Of a DNA stretch of 64,000 nt, positions 37,255 to 46,225 are shown piece by piece. The first letter of the stretch is position 1. The number at the start of each line of letters is the position of its first letter. The notes under the pieces were generated by a model. That model was given only the letters and a program-made list of their open reading frames with translations. It searched no databases and was not told where the DNA came from. Source of the stretch: Hyphococcus luteus (GTDB lineage: Bacteria; Pseudomonadota; Alphaproteobacteria; Caulobacterales; Parvularculaceae). The stretch is from contig NZ_PJCH01000017.1 in assembly GCF_002943565.1 (NCBI RefSeq), positions 372,001 to 436,000 of the forward strand, in the 5' to 3' direction. The position numbers and the translations under genes are program-made.

Positions 37255-38457
37255 ATGCGCCAGGATTTTTACGACCGCGTCGCCGCGACCCTCGGCGATA
37301 TCCGCGAAGCCGGGCTCGAAAAGATCGAGCGCCAGATCACCTCGCCGCAAGGGCCGGTGATCGACGTCGACCACAAGGGCCAGCGCAAAAAGGTCCTCAA
37401 TTTCTGCGCCAACAACTATCTCGGCCTCGCCGATAATCCGGAGATCGTCGCCGCCGCCAAGGCGACCATGGACGAATACGGCTTCGGCATGGCCTCGGTC
37501 CGCTTCATCTGCGGGACGACGGACCTGCATCGCCGGGTGGAAAAGGAGATCGCCGATTATCTCGGCTATGAGGACTCGATCCTCTTCGCCGCCTGTTTCG
37601 ACGCCAATGGCGGGGTCTTCGAGCCGCTGCTGGAAGCCGACGATGCGATCATCTCCGACGCGCTGAACCACGCCTCGATTATCGACGGGGTGCGACTGTG
37701 CAAGGCCAAGCGTTACCGCTTCGCCAATTCCGACATGGACGATCTCAGAAAACAGCTCGAACAGGCCGATCTCGACGGCGCGCGCACCAAGCTGATCGTC
37801 ACCGACGGCGTTTTCTCCATGGACGGCTATATCGCCAAGCTGGACGAGATCTGCGCCATCGCCGATGAATATGGCGCGCTCGTCATGGTCGACGACTGCC
37901 ACGCCACCGGCTTCATGGGGCCTCATGGCGAAGGCGCGCCCGCCCATTGCGGCGTCGCGGCGCGGGTCGACATCCTCACCGGCACGCTCGGCAAGGCGCT
38001 GGGCGGGGGCATGGGCGGTTATATCTGCGCGTCGAAAGACGTCGTGCATCTGTTGCGCAACCGCGCGCGGCCCTATCTTTTCTCCAATGCGCTGACGCCG
38101 GCGCTCCTCGGCGCCACCCTGAAAACGCTGGAGCTGGTGCGCCATGGCGGGCATTTGCGCGAACAGCTCTTCCGCAATGCGCGCCGCTTCCGCGAGCAGA
38201 TGACGAAAGCCGGCTTCGACCTCCTGCCGGGCGAACACCCGATCATTCCGATCATGATCTATGACGCCAAGAAGGCGGGCCAGATGGCCGACGCGCTGAT
38301 GGAGGAAGGGGTTTACGTCACCGCCTTTTCTTTCCCGGTCGTGCCGCGCGAAAAGGCGCGCATTCGAACGCAAATGTGCGCAGGGCATACGGACGAACAG
38401 GTGGACGAGGCGGTCGAAGCGTTCATCAAGGTCGGAAAGTCCGTAGGCGTCATATAG
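37255..38457 (+). CDS. kbl: Glycine C-acetyltransferase (2-amino-3-ketobutyrate CoA ligase)
   Basis: PLP enzyme, 400 residues, alpha-oxoamine synthase family. Features: FCANNYLGLADNP, GFGMASVRFICGTTDLHRRVE, DDCHATGFMGPHGEGA, and the PLP Lys in TGTLGKALGGGMGGY. Makes glycine and acetyl-CoA from 2-amino-3-ketobutyrate, the product of Tdh encoded at 40270. AAGAGG lies seven bases before the ATG. Kbl and Tdh usually form one operon; here about 1.8 kb with three small genes separates them. Confidence 0.95.
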   Translation: MRQDFYDRVAATLGDIREAGLEKIERQITSPQGPVIDVDHKGQRKKVLNFCANNYLGLADNPEIVAAAKATMDEYGFGMASVRFICGTTDLHRRVEKEIADYLGYEDSILFAACFDANGGVFEPLLEADDAIISDALNHASIIDGVRLCKAKRYRFANSDMDDLRKQLEQADLDGARTKLIVTDGVFSMDGYIAKLDEICAIADEYGALVMVDDCHATGFMGPHGEGAPAHCGVAARVDILTGTLGKALGGGMGGYICASKDVVHLLRNRARPYLFSNALTPALLGATLKTLELVRHGGHLREQLFRNARRFREQMTKAGFDLLPGEHPIIPIMIYDAKKAGQMADALMEEGVYVTAFSFPVVPREKARIRTQMCAGHTDEQVDEAVEAFIKVGKSVGVI

Positions 38458-38471
38458 AGACGAAAACGTCG

Positions 38472-38491
38472 GGTTAAGATATTATTTAACC
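38472..38491. promoter_or_regulatory. GGTTAA-N8-TTAACC dyad
   Basis: Perfect six-base arms around an A/T-rich eight-base centre, just after kbl and 205 bases before the DUF4168 gene. It resembles a CtrA box (TTAA-N7-TTAA) but has one base too many in the spacer, so it could be another operator. Confidence 0.25.
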
Positions 38492-38696
38492 GGACGGACC
38501 ACGCATTGGGACCCTCGCTTCTTTTGCTTTCCATGTCCACAGACGCGCGTTTCTCAAGCGGTAAAATTTTTAAATTGTAATCCTGCGCGCGCTATAGAGA
38601 TGACAATTTCGAAATCTGTCCGACTTTTAGAAACTATGAAGGCGGCGGCGCCTTATGTTAGGCGCGCACCTGTAAGCGACTAAAGGAAAAGCTACG

Positions 38697-39062
38697 ATGA
38701 ACTGTTTCAAGATGACCAAGCTCCTCGCCGCCGCCGCCGCGGCCGCCGCCGCAAGCGCAGGACCGGCTGCGATGGCGCAGGACGCCGCCGCTCAACAACA
38801 GCAAATAGCGCCGGTCAGCGACAAGGAAGTCAAAAAATTCGTGAAAGCCGAAAAGAAGATCGGCGCCATTGTCGAGGAATGGAGCCCGAAAGTGCAGTCC
38901 GCCGAGTCTCAGCAAGAGGCTCAACAGATGCAAAAGAAAGCGCAGACGCAAATGATCGCCGCCATCGAAAAAGAAGGCTTAAGCGTTCAGCGCTATAACC
39001 AGATCGCTCAGCGGGCGCAGGTTGACAAGCAGCTTGCCGAACGCCTGCAAGAAGCGGCGTAA
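38697..39062 (+). CDS. Exported DUF4168 domain protein
   Basis: 121 residues: signal peptide of about 28 residues with an uninterrupted Ala run, then a Gln/Lys/Glu-rich helical part (PVSDKEVKKFVKAEKKIGAI, AAIEKEGLSVQRYNQIAQRA) that matches DUF4168, a small periplasmic domain of unknown function. AAAGGAAAAG precedes the ATG. A bidirectional terminator follows. Confidence 0.8.
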   Translation: MNCFKMTKLLAAAAAAAAASAGPAAMAQDAAAQQQQIAPVSDKEVKKFVKAEKKIGAIVEEWSPKVQSAESQQEAQQMQKKAQTQMIAAIEKEGLSVQRYNQIAQRAQVDKQLAERLQEAA

Positions 39063-39083
39063 GCCGTACAAAAACTAAAAAAC

Positions 39084-39115
39084 AAACGCCCCGGATTTAA
39101 ATCCGGGGCGTTTTA
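39084..39115. terminator. Bidirectional rho-independent terminator
   Basis: Twelve-base perfect palindromic stem CGCCCCGGATTT / AAATCCGGGGCG at 39088-39111 flanked by AAAAC and TTTT, lying between the convergent DUF4168 and UrcA genes (30 bases from the UrcA stop). Confidence 0.9.
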
Positions 39116-39145
39116 CGTAACGAAGCTTGATTGCGGCGTAACGCC

Positions 39146-39454
39146 TTAGACATTGCCCGCATGAATGCTGTCGATCCGCTCGTCATTCACTCTGGCGACG
39201 AGTTCGTCAACGGCATTCGCAACGCAGCTTTCGCGCACGGCGCTGTATTTTATGACGCTGTCGTGATTGAGCCGGGCGTCGCATGTCTCAGCAGCGACTT
39301 TTTGAATGCGATGATAAACATCCATCGCCCCGCTTTGCGTCGTCAATTCCACTGACGCATAACGCAGCTGCGCGTCGCCGGCGAAGCTCGCCGTGCTGAA
39401 ACCAATGCTGAGCGCCGCAGCGCCGGCGGCCGTAATGATAAGTTTTTTGATCAT
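39146..39454 (-). CDS. UrcA family exported protein
   Basis: 102 residues from the ATG at 39454, preceded by AAGGAAG. Signal peptide of about 25 residues ending in SFAG, then RYASVELTTQSGAMDVYHRI and AAETCDARLNHDSV with two Cys (TCDAR and ESCVANAV) that may form a disulfide. UrcA proteins are small secreted proteins of Alphaproteobacteria with unknown function. Confidence 0.8.
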   Translation of the reverse strand: MIKKLIITAAGAAALSIGFSTASFAGDAQLRYASVELTTQSGAMDVYHRIQKVAAETCDARLNHDSVIKYSAVRESCVANAVDELVARVNDERIDSIHAGNV

Positions 39455-39931
39455 GAATAAGACTTCCTTGTTCCTGGACGCCCACCCTAAACGGCGCATC
39501 TTTTTACGTGCGCCTGTTGCTGTGCATGTCGTCTAAAACGGAAAACCGCAACACCAATTTTCGCATCAAGTTTTCGTTACGCGCGTTAAGAAACAGCCGC
39601 TTCAACACCCGGTTTGTTGCGGCGCGTAAAAGCTTGCGAAGTTCAACTCCGCACGCGCTCATGATTTGGAAGCTTTAGCCCTTATTAAGCGCCGTCTTAG
39701 TGAAAAATTTCATAGCAACGGCGGCGCACAAAATCCGCGCCGATCTTGCGCCTGCAAGAGCGCCCTTGAAAAATTTTTGCGACAAGCGGGCCAAATCGCC
39801 TTTCGGATGCTTCGCCGGACTTTTGCGACGCGCTATCTCCCTAAAACCTGCAGTTTTTCGCGAATCCTCCGCCGGAACAATCCAGCCCGGCGAGGCGTTA
39901 GTCCTGTGCTTTAACCCCAAGGAGTCCGATG
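39455..39931. other. 477-base region with no recognised gene
   Basis: Only weak open frames on both strands with atypical composition (for example 39700-39954 plus, Arg/Ala/Lys rich, no family resemblance). It should hold the UrcA promoter and the promoter of the small acidic protein at 39932. No hairpin or operator stood out. Confidence 0.4.
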
Positions 39932-40090
39932 ATGCCCGCCTCCCCAAAGACTGAAAACCAGAAGCCGACAAAAGAAGAGCAGGAAGAGCTCGACGAGGCG
40001 CTGGACGAATCCTTCCCCGCGAGCGATCCGCCCTCTCCGGTCCGCGATCCCGGCCATGACGATAAAGAGAACGGGAACAAAACGGACTGA
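39932..40090 (+). CDS. Small acidic conserved protein (DEALDESFPASDPPS type)
   Basis: 52 residues. AAGGAG ends seven bases before the ATG at 39932, and another ATG lies directly in front of it at 39929. The core LDEALDESFPASDPPSPV belongs to a short motif I know from many small alphaproteobacterial proteins of unknown function. The rest is charged and probably disordered (KPTKEEQEE, GHDDKENGNK). Too short for many gene callers. No homologous neighbour gives a role. Confidence 0.75.
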   Translation: MPASPKTENQKPTKEEQEELDEALDESFPASDPPSPVRDPGHDDKENGNKTD

Positions 40091-40269
40091 GCCGCGGACT
40101 TTTTTCCTGCAGTCTTTCAGGCGGTTCGGATAATGACATCTGAACCTTTATGAAGCGCCCGCCTATGGTGACGGCGCTCGTCCGGCTTGGTAGAAGGCTA
40201 TCTCGGGCGCCTGAAAAGGGCGCTTCAAGCCCCGTTCCAAGCCATGAGAACCGCCTTGCAGGAAACGCT

Positions 40270-41304
40270 ATGAAAGCCCTGATGAAAGCCAAGCCCGAAG
40301 AGGGCATTTGGATGGTCGACGCCTCGCGCCCCGAGATCGGCCCTAACGACGTGCTCATCAGGGTGAAGCGCTCGGCGATCTGCGGCACGGACGTGCACAT
40401 CTACAACTGGGACGCCTGGGCGCAGCGCACCATTCCGGTGCCGATGACGGTGGGCCACGAATTTTCCGGCGAAGTCGTGGAGATCGGCTCGGAAGTTCAT
40501 CCCGAACATGCAACCTTCAAAATCGGCGACCGCGTCTCGGCGGAAGGCCATGTCACCTGCGGCTATTGCCGCAATTGCCGCGCGGGCAAGCGGCATCTGT
40601 GCCGCAACACCGTCGGCGTCGGCGTCAACCGTCCGGGCTCTTTCGCGGAATATGTCGCCGTGCCGGCGTTCAACGTCTATCGCCTGCCCGACGCCGTCTC
40701 CGATGATATGGGCGCGATCTTCGATCCTTACGGCAATGCGACCCACACCGCCCTCGCCTTCGACCTCGTCGGCGAAGACGTGTTGATCACCGGCGCCGGG
40801 CCCATCGGCGTGATGGCGGTCGCCATCGCCAAATTTTCCGGCGCCCGTCACGTCGTCATCACCGACGTCAACGATTACCGCCTCGACCTCGCGAAAAAGA
40901 TGGGCGCGACGCGGGCGGTGAACGTAACGAACGAATCCCTGAAAGACGTCATGAAGGATCTGGGGATGACGGAAGGCTTCGACATCGGCCTTGAGATGTC
41001 GGGCGTTCCCTCGGCCTTCGAATCCATGCTCGACACGATGAATCACGGCGGCAAGGTCGCCATGCTCGGCATCATGCCCAACGGCGCCGGGATCGACTGG
41101 GAGAAAGTCATCTTCAAAGGGCTCGACATCAAGGGCATTTACGGCCGGCGCATGTTCGAGACCTGGTACAAGATGGGCGCGATGCTGCAGGCGGGGCTCG
41201 ATCTGACGCCGGTCATCACCCATCGCTTTCCCATCGAAGATTATCAGGCGGGCTTTGACATCATGCGCTCCGGCCAGTCAGGCAAAGTGATTCTGGAATG
41301 GTGA
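40270..41304 (+). CDS. tdh: L-threonine 3-dehydrogenase
   Basis: 344 residues from the ATG at 40270, preceded by AGGAAACGC. Zinc-containing MDR enzyme: catalytic zinc [18 protein letters not shown], structural zinc cysteines in [18 protein letters not shown] fold [18 protein letters not shown], and [14 protein letters not shown], characteristic of Tdh. Oxidises threonine to 2-amino-3-ketobutyrate, which Kbl (37255) cleaves. Longer in-frame starts upstream encode a non-family extension. Confidence 0.95.
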   Translation: MKALMKAKPEEGIWMVDASRPEIGPNDVLIRVKRSAICGTDVHIYNWDAWAQRTIPVPMTVGHEFSGEVVEIGSEVHPEHATFKIGDRVSAEGHVTCGYCRNCRAGKRHLCRNTVGVGVNRPGSFAEYVAVPAFNVYRLPDAVSDDMGAIFDPYGNATHTALAFDLVGEDVLITGAGPIGVMAVAIAKFSGARHVVITDVNDYRLDLAKKMGATRAVNVTNESLKDVMKDLGMTEGFDIGLEMSGVPSAFESMLDTMNHGGKVAMLGIMPNGAGIDWEKVIFKGLDIKGIYGRRMFETWYKMGAMLQAGLDLTPVITHRFPIEDYQAGFDIMRSGQSGKVILEW

Positions 41305-41335
41305 CAGGCCATAAGGATAGCCCCAAGACCGCCGC

Positions 41336-42493
41336 ATGAACGCTTTCCTGAAACTCCTCGCCGGGCTCGCTGTGCTTGCGCTGATCGGCCTTGCCGCGTT
41401 TTTCATCGACGGCGCGCCAGGCTCGGCGGCCTCGGCGCAGCGCAAACTTGAGGAAAGCGCCGTGAAGGCGCTCGGCGCCGACGCGGGCGCATGGGCGTCG
41501 GTCACCATGGACGGACAAAAAGCGATCCTTTCGGGAACCGCGCCAAGCGAAGCGGCCCGGGATGCGCTGATCGCGCGCGTCGCCGCCGCAGAAGGCGGCG
41601 GAGGCCTTGTCGCGGGCGGCGTCACCACGGTCGACGCCGGCGCCTTGAAAGTGATTGCGGCGCCGCCGGTCGCCGATCCGTTCATCTTCATCGCGGAATA
41701 TGAAAACGGCGTCCTCGCCTTTTCCGGTTATGCGCCGGATCAGGAAACGCGGGACGCCGTTTATCGGCTCGCAGGCGATCTTTTTCCGGACACGGATATT
41801 TCCGGCGTGATTGACATCGCCGGCGGCGCGCCCGTCGCGCCCGAAAGCTGGCGCATCGCCGCGGAAACATCGCTGCGCGCGCTTTATTACCTCCAGCGCG
41901 GGGCCGTCTCGGCGGAAGGCGCGCGCTTTGCGGTCATGGGCAAGGCCGAAGACGAGGTGCGCGCCGGCGCCGCGCGCATGCTGATGACCGCCATGCCGGA
42001 CGGACTTGCCGGCGAAAGCGACATCGCCGTTGATGAGGCCGCGCCGCCGCCGGCGCCAAACCTTCCGGCGCCGGACGAAAACGCCGCGGGCGCCGCCGAC
42101 ACGGAACAAATGACGCCGGCGCGTGAAACCTGCCTGGAAGAGTTGCAGAACGCCGCATCGGCATTGCGCATCCGTTTCCCTTCGGCCGATTCAGACCTTG
42201 ACGCCGGCGCCGAAGACAGCCTGCGCGCCCTGGCCGCCCTCCTCGCCGATTGTCCGAATACGCGCCTTGAAATCACCGGCCATACGGATTCCCTCGGCCA
42301 GGCCCGGGACAATCTTCGGCTCAGCCTTGAGCGCGCCCGCGTCGTGCGCGACTTCCTGATTTCCGCCGGGGCGCCGGCCGAGACCGTCACCGCCGACGGC
42401 GCCGGCGAATCGGAACCGATTGCAAACAACGCAACCGAGGCCGGACGCGAACGCAACCGGCGCATTGAATTTGAAATAATTTCCGCCCAATAA
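41336..42493 (+). CDS. OmpA-family protein with BON-like repeats
   Basis: 385 residues: N-terminal hydrophobic segment (about 5-24, anchor or signal), two BON-like regions (about 35-100 and 110-230), a Pro/Ala linker (PPPAPNLPAPDENAAG), and a C-terminal OmpA domain (about 270-385) with LEITGHTDSLGQARDNLRLS and SERARVVRD-like pattern, then GESEPIANNATEAGRERNRR and IEFEI. The OmpA domain binds peptidoglycan. Start 32 bases after tdh. No known partner gene here. Confidence 0.82.
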   Translation: MNAFLKLLAGLAVLALIGLAAFFIDGAPGSAASAQRKLEESAVKALGADAGAWASVTMDGQKAILSGTAPSEAARDALIARVAAAEGGGGLVAGGVTTVDAGALKVIAAPPVADPFIFIAEYENGVLAFSGYAPDQETRDAVYRLAGDLFPDTDISGVIDIAGGAPVAPESWRIAAETSLRALYYLQRGAVSAEGARFAVMGKAEDEVRAGAARMLMTAMPDGLAGESDIAVDEAAPPPAPNLPAPDENAAGAADTEQMTPARETCLEELQNAASALRIRFPSADSDLDAGAEDSLRALAALLADCPNTRLEITGHTDSLGQARDNLRLSLERARVVRDFLISAGAPAETVTADGAGESEPIANNATEAGRERNRRIEFEIISAQ

Positions 42494-42559
42494 ACACTGG
42501 CCACGCGGTTGGCAAAGCTGCAAAAACGAATCAAACTGCAGCGAACATCAGGAGCCTTC

Positions 42560-43021
42560 ATGTCTCGCATTGACGACCGCCTTGCCGAACTCGGCCTTGT
42601 TCTTCCCGAGCCCGTCGCCCCGGTGGCGAACTACGTGCCCTACGTGATCTCGGGAAATCTCGTTTTCATATCGGGGCAGGTGTCGATCGGCCCCGGCGGC
42701 CTCATCACCGGCAAACTCGGCGCGGATCTCGACCTCGAAAAAGGCGTCGAGGCGGCCCATGCCTGCGGCGTCAATCTGATCGCGCAATTGCGCGCGGCCT
42801 GCGGCGGCGATCTCGACCGGGTGACGCGGGTCGTGAAGCTCGGCGGATTCGTCAATTCAACGCCCGATTTCACCGACCAGCCGAAAGTCGTGAACGGGTG
42901 TTCCGACCTCATGGTGGCGGTCTTCGCCGACAAGGGCCGTCACGCCCGCGCGGCGGTCGGCGCGCCCGCCCTGCCCCTGAACGCCGCGGTCGAGGTGGAC
43001 GGGGTTTTCGAGATCGACTGA
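42560..43021 (+). CDS. Rid/YjgF-type protein (YjgH-like subfamily)
   Basis: 153 residues from the ATG at 42560, preceded by AGGAGCCTTC. YISGNLVFISGQVS-type core (YVISGNLVFISGQVSIGP), CGVNLIAQLRAACGGDLDRV, VVKLGGFVNSTPDF and ARAAVGAPALPLNAAVEVDG. The Arg in RAAVG corresponds to the R(S/A)AVG motif of Rid proteins outside the RidA subfamily. Its TGA overlaps the next ATG by one base (TGATG), so it is coupled with the acyltransferase-like gene. Confidence 0.87.
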   Translation: MSRIDDRLAELGLVLPEPVAPVANYVPYVISGNLVFISGQVSIGPGGLITGKLGADLDLEKGVEAAHACGVNLIAQLRAACGGDLDRVTRVVKLGGFVNSTPDFTDQPKVVNGCSDLMVAVFADKGRHARAAVGAPALPLNAAVEVDGVFEID

Positions 43022-44172
43022 TGCCCGACGGATCGGATGCTGCGCTGGCGCGAACAATCGGCTCCATCAAGGAGATCGATCCTGCACAATGGAACCGTCT
43101 CGCCAATCCCGACCCGTCCCGTTACAACCCCTTTGTCAGCCACGAATTTCTGTCGGCGCTCGAACAGTCGAAATCCGTTGCGCCGGAAACCGGCTGGGCG
43201 CCCCTGCATCTCATCGTTGAAGAGGCGGGGGCCGTCACCGGCGCCGCGCCGCTTTATGTGAAAGGCCACAGCCAGGGCGAATATGTATTCGACCATCACT
43301 GGGCGGATGCGCTGGAACGCGCCGGCGGACGCTACTATCCCAAACTCCTCAGCGCCGCCCCCTTCACGCCCGTGCCGGGCCCGCGCCTTTTAGCGCCAAA
43401 CGACAATGCGAAACAGACCCTCGCTGTCGCCTTGCGCCAGGTGACGGAACAGCTCGGCGCATCGTCGGCGCATGTGAATTTCATCACCGAAGACGACAAA
43501 GCCGCGCTCGTCAAAGCCGGATTCATGGCGCGCATGGGCGAGCAATATCACTGGTTCAATCGCGGCTATGAGACTTTCGACGATTTTCTGGCCGCCCTCG
43601 CCTCGCGCAAGCGCAAGGCAGTGAAGAAAGAGCGGCGCGAAGCCGGCGACGGCCTTGTCATCAGGCGGCTTGTGGGCGCGGACATCACGGAGCGTTATTG
43701 GGACGCCTTCTGGCTCTTTTATCAGGACACCGGCGCGCGCAAATGGGGCTATCCCTATCTCACGCGGACCTTCTTTCGGATCATCGCCGAAACCATGGCC
43801 GACAGCCTGCTGCTCATCGTCGCCGAACGCGACGGCGAGCCGATCGCCGGGGCGCTCAATTTCATCGGCGGCGACGCGCTTTACGGACGCTATTGGGGCT
43901 GTCTTGAAGACGTGCCGTTCCTGCATTTCGAGCTGTGCTATCATCAGGCGGTCGAGTTCGCCATCGAGCGCGGCCTCTCCCGCGTCGAAGCCGGCGCGCA
44001 GGGCCAGCACAAGATCGCGCGCGGCTACGAGCCGGTGGCGACATGGTCGGCGCACTGGATATCCAATGAAAGTTTTCGAGAGGCCATCGCCCGCTATCTC
44101 GAAGCGGAGCGCGAACAGACCGGCATGGAAATCGAGGCCTTAAAAGACGTCACGCCTTTCAGGAAAACCTAA
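43021..44172 (+). CDS. DUF482/COG3146 GNAT-fold protein
   Basis: 383 residues. Matches the COG3146 pattern: NPFVSHEFLSALEQSKSV, DHHWADALERAGGRYYPKL, FTPVPGPRLLAP, HWFNRGYETFDDFLAALASR, KRKAVKKERREA, then TRTFFRIIAETM and GCLEDVPFLHFELCYHQAVE and GAQGQHKIARGYEP. The fold is GNAT/FemX-like and the family is annotated as putative peptidogalycan or acyl transfer proteins; the reaction is not known. Translationally coupled with the Rid gene, followed after 14 bases by the HIT gene. Confidence 0.85.
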   Translation: MPDGSDAALARTIGSIKEIDPAQWNRLANPDPSRYNPFVSHEFLSALEQSKSVAPETGWAPLHLIVEEAGAVTGAAPLYVKGHSQGEYVFDHHWADALERAGGRYYPKLLSAAPFTPVPGPRLLAPNDNAKQTLAVALRQVTEQLGASSAHVNFITEDDKAALVKAGFMARMGEQYHWFNRGYETFDDFLAALASRKRKAVKKERREAGDGLVIRRLVGADITERYWDAFWLFYQDTGARKWGYPYLTRTFFRIIAETMADSLLLIVAERDGEPIAGALNFIGGDALYGRYWGCLEDVPFLHFELCYHQAVEFAIERGLSRVEAGAQGQHKIARGYEPVATWSAHWISNESFREAIARYLEAEREQTGMEIEALKDVTPFRKT

Positions 44173-44186
44173 AACGGAACCAGCTC

Positions 44187-44624
44187 ATGTCGCTTCAACA
44201 ACCCTACGACCCGGACAACATCTTCGCGAAAATCATCCGCGGTGAAATGCCCTGCGTGAAACTCATGGAGACGGACAATGTTCTCGCTTTCATGGATGTC
44301 TTTCCGCAGAGCAAGGGCCACTGCCTCGTCATTCACAAGAAAAGCAAAGCCGTGAACATCCTCGATGTCGAGCCGGAGGCGCTTAACGAGCTGATCGGCG
44401 CAACGCAAACCCTCGCGCGCGCGGTTGAAAAAGCGCTGGAGCCCGACGGGATACGCGTCATGCAGTTCAGCGGCGCGCGCGCCGGTCAGACCATTTTCCA
44501 TCTGCATTTTCATGTGCTGCCCGTTTATGAGGGCGTGGTCGTGGCCGCCCACGCCAGCGGCAAGCCGGCGAATGCGGAAGAGCTCGAGCCGATTGCGGAT
44601 AAAATCCGCAAGGCGCTTGGGTGA
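44187..44624 (+). CDS. HIT family protein (nucleoside phosphate hydrolase)
   Basis: 145 residues with IFAKIIRGEMPCVKLMETDN at the N-terminus, FMDVFPQSKGHCLVI, and the His triad HLHFHVLPVY at about 106-113. HIT/HinT proteins hydrolyse nucleoside phosphoramidates or dinucleoside phosphates. Coordinated with the two genes upstream by short spacing. All triad His residues are present. Confidence 0.92.
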   Translation: MSLQQPYDPDNIFAKIIRGEMPCVKLMETDNVLAFMDVFPQSKGHCLVIHKKSKAVNILDVEPEALNELIGATQTLARAVEKALEPDGIRVMQFSGARAGQTIFHLHFHVLPVYEGVVVAAHASGKPANAEELEPIADKIRKALG

Positions 44625-44959
44625 AGATGCGCGTTTTGTCGCTGTAACTTTATCTCATCACGCGCTCTCGCAGTCGTGTTTTGCGGGCCGGGACGCAGCC
44701 CGCTATCAACGATCCTGCAACGTAACTCCCTTGTTGCACTGGAGCGTTATGGCGGCCCCCCCTCCGCCAGCTCCAGCTTTTGAGCGACCCGCACGGGCGC
44801 GCCTGACCATCCCTTGCCGCCAGGGCGCGCCATTCAGAAAGGCCGTTGCGATCCCCTTCCCTCGCAGCGGTCTTTTTGCGGGAAGCCTCGGTTTATCTTC
44901 CCGCACCGCTCTTGCCTCGTCTCGCCGGCGCCGCTTAGCTCGAGGAAAGGGAGCGCTTC
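44625..44959. other. 335-base intergenic region
   Basis: No credible gene or RNA found. Short frames on both strands have low-complexity Arg/Ala/Pro content. It ends with a strong ribosome-binding sequence GAGGAAAGGGAG ten bases before the propeller protein ATG. Confidence 0.4.
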
Positions 44960-46216
44960 ATGAAAAAGACGATCCTCGCCATTCTCGCCCTCTGCGCCGT
45001 GAGCGCCGCCCATGCGGCGCCGCAGTCATATCGCGACAACATGGCAGCCGCCGGGAAGGCCTATGAAGACGAGAACTGGCCGGCGCTCAATGAAGCGCTC
45101 AATGCGGCCCAGGCGATGCGGCCCTGGTCGCTTTATGTCTATCGCAACCGCATTCTGGCGCGCCTGCTGGCGGGCCGCGAGGAAGAGGCCCTGGGCCTCG
45201 CCGAAAAAGCGGCGGATCGCGGGCTCGCGCTCGATCTTTCCGGCCATCCGGCGTTTGACAAGCTGGCGGCGCTTTCCGGTTTCGAGGCGATCACCGCGCG
45301 CATGGAGGAAAACGCAAAACCGAAAGGCGGCGGCGGGCCCGTTCGGACCTTCGCCGAAACCGGCCTCCTGCCCGAGGCGATCGCCTATGGCCGCAAGCAG
45401 ACGCTCTATGTGGGCGGCGTGCGCACCGGCGAAATCGTGAAGGCCGGCGAAAAAGCGGAAAGACTCTCGCCGGTCGCCGCGGCGCCGGGAGGCGTCTTCG
45501 ACCTTGAGGTCCGGGCGCGTCACCTCTGGGCCGCCGTCAACAACCCGCCGCCTTACGAACACGCCGCGCCGGACAAGCCTTTTGCAGCAATCATGATCTT
45601 CGACGGGAAAACCGGCAGGATTGTCCGCGAAGCGCGCGTCGGCGAAGACGCCGCCATGCTGGGCGACCTTGAAGTCGCCAAAGACGGAACCGCCTATGCA
45701 AGCGATTCAAAAACGCCGCGGATTTACCGTCTGGCGCCGGGAGACAACGCCCCGGAAATCTTCATGCAGGACCCGCGCTTCGTGAACCTGCAGGGGCTCG
45801 CGCTCGACGAAGAGCACGGCCGCCTTTTCGTCGCGGACTATCTTGCGGGGCTTTTCGTCGTCGATCTCGAAACAGGAGAAGCAACGCAGATCGAAAACGC
45901 CGCCGACGCTCATCTCGGCGGCGTCGACGGGCTTTATTATCATGAAGGAGTGCTGATCGGCGTTCAAAACGGAACGACGCCCCAGCGCATTGTCAGGATC
46001 GGACTCGATGAAGCCGGCGCGTCCGCCGTCTCCTTCACGGTGCTTCAACAAAATCTCGCGGACTGGAACGAACCCACCCATGGCGCGGTCGTTGGCGACA
46101 ACTTCCATTACATCGCCACGTCCAACTGGCCTTCTTACAATCAAGACGGCGGCGTAAAAGACAAGCCGGCGCGCCAGCCCTTGCGGATCATGACGGCGCC
46201 GCTTGACGGAAACTAG
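44960..46216 (+). CDS. Exported protein with helical N-domain and SMP-30/NHL-like beta-propeller
   Basis: 418 residues. Signal peptide 1-20 ending AHA. Residues 25-110 look like a TPR-type helical region (AYEDENWPALNEALNAAQAM, RILARLLAGREEEALGLAEK). The rest is a six-bladed propeller resembling SMP-30/gluconolactonase: GVFDLEVRARHLWAAVNNPP, GDLEVAKDGTAYASDSKTP, NLQGLALDEEHGRLFVADY, GGVDGLYYHEGVLIGVQNG. Periplasmic. Enzymatic activity is not demonstrated by sequence. Confidence 0.78.
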   Translation: MKKTILAILALCAVSAAHAAPQSYRDNMAAAGKAYEDENWPALNEALNAAQAMRPWSLYVYRNRILARLLAGREEEALGLAEKAADRGLALDLSGHPAFDKLAALSGFEAITARMEENAKPKGGGGPVRTFAETGLLPEAIAYGRKQTLYVGGVRTGEIVKAGEKAERLSPVAAAPGGVFDLEVRARHLWAAVNNPPPYEHAAPDKPFAAIMIFDGKTGRIVREARVGEDAAMLGDLEVAKDGTAYASDSKTPRIYRLAPGDNAPEIFMQDPRFVNLQGLALDEEHGRLFVADYLAGLFVVDLETGEATQIENAADAHLGGVDGLYYHEGVLIGVQNGTTPQRIVRIGLDEAGASAVSFTVLQQNLADWNEPTHGAVVGDNFHYIATSNWPSYNQDGGVKDKPARQPLRIMTAPLDGN

Positions 46217-46225
46217 GCGGCGGCG

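Noticed and set aside
39675-40400. 241-codon minus-strand frame between UrcA and tdh
   Set aside because: Ser/Arg-rich with no recognisable domain, overlapping the small acidic protein and the tdh start; no ribosome-binding site stood out.
44706-44906. 66-codon minus-strand frame between HIT and propeller genes
   Set aside because: Low-complexity Arg/Gly/Ala content without a start signal or family resemblance.
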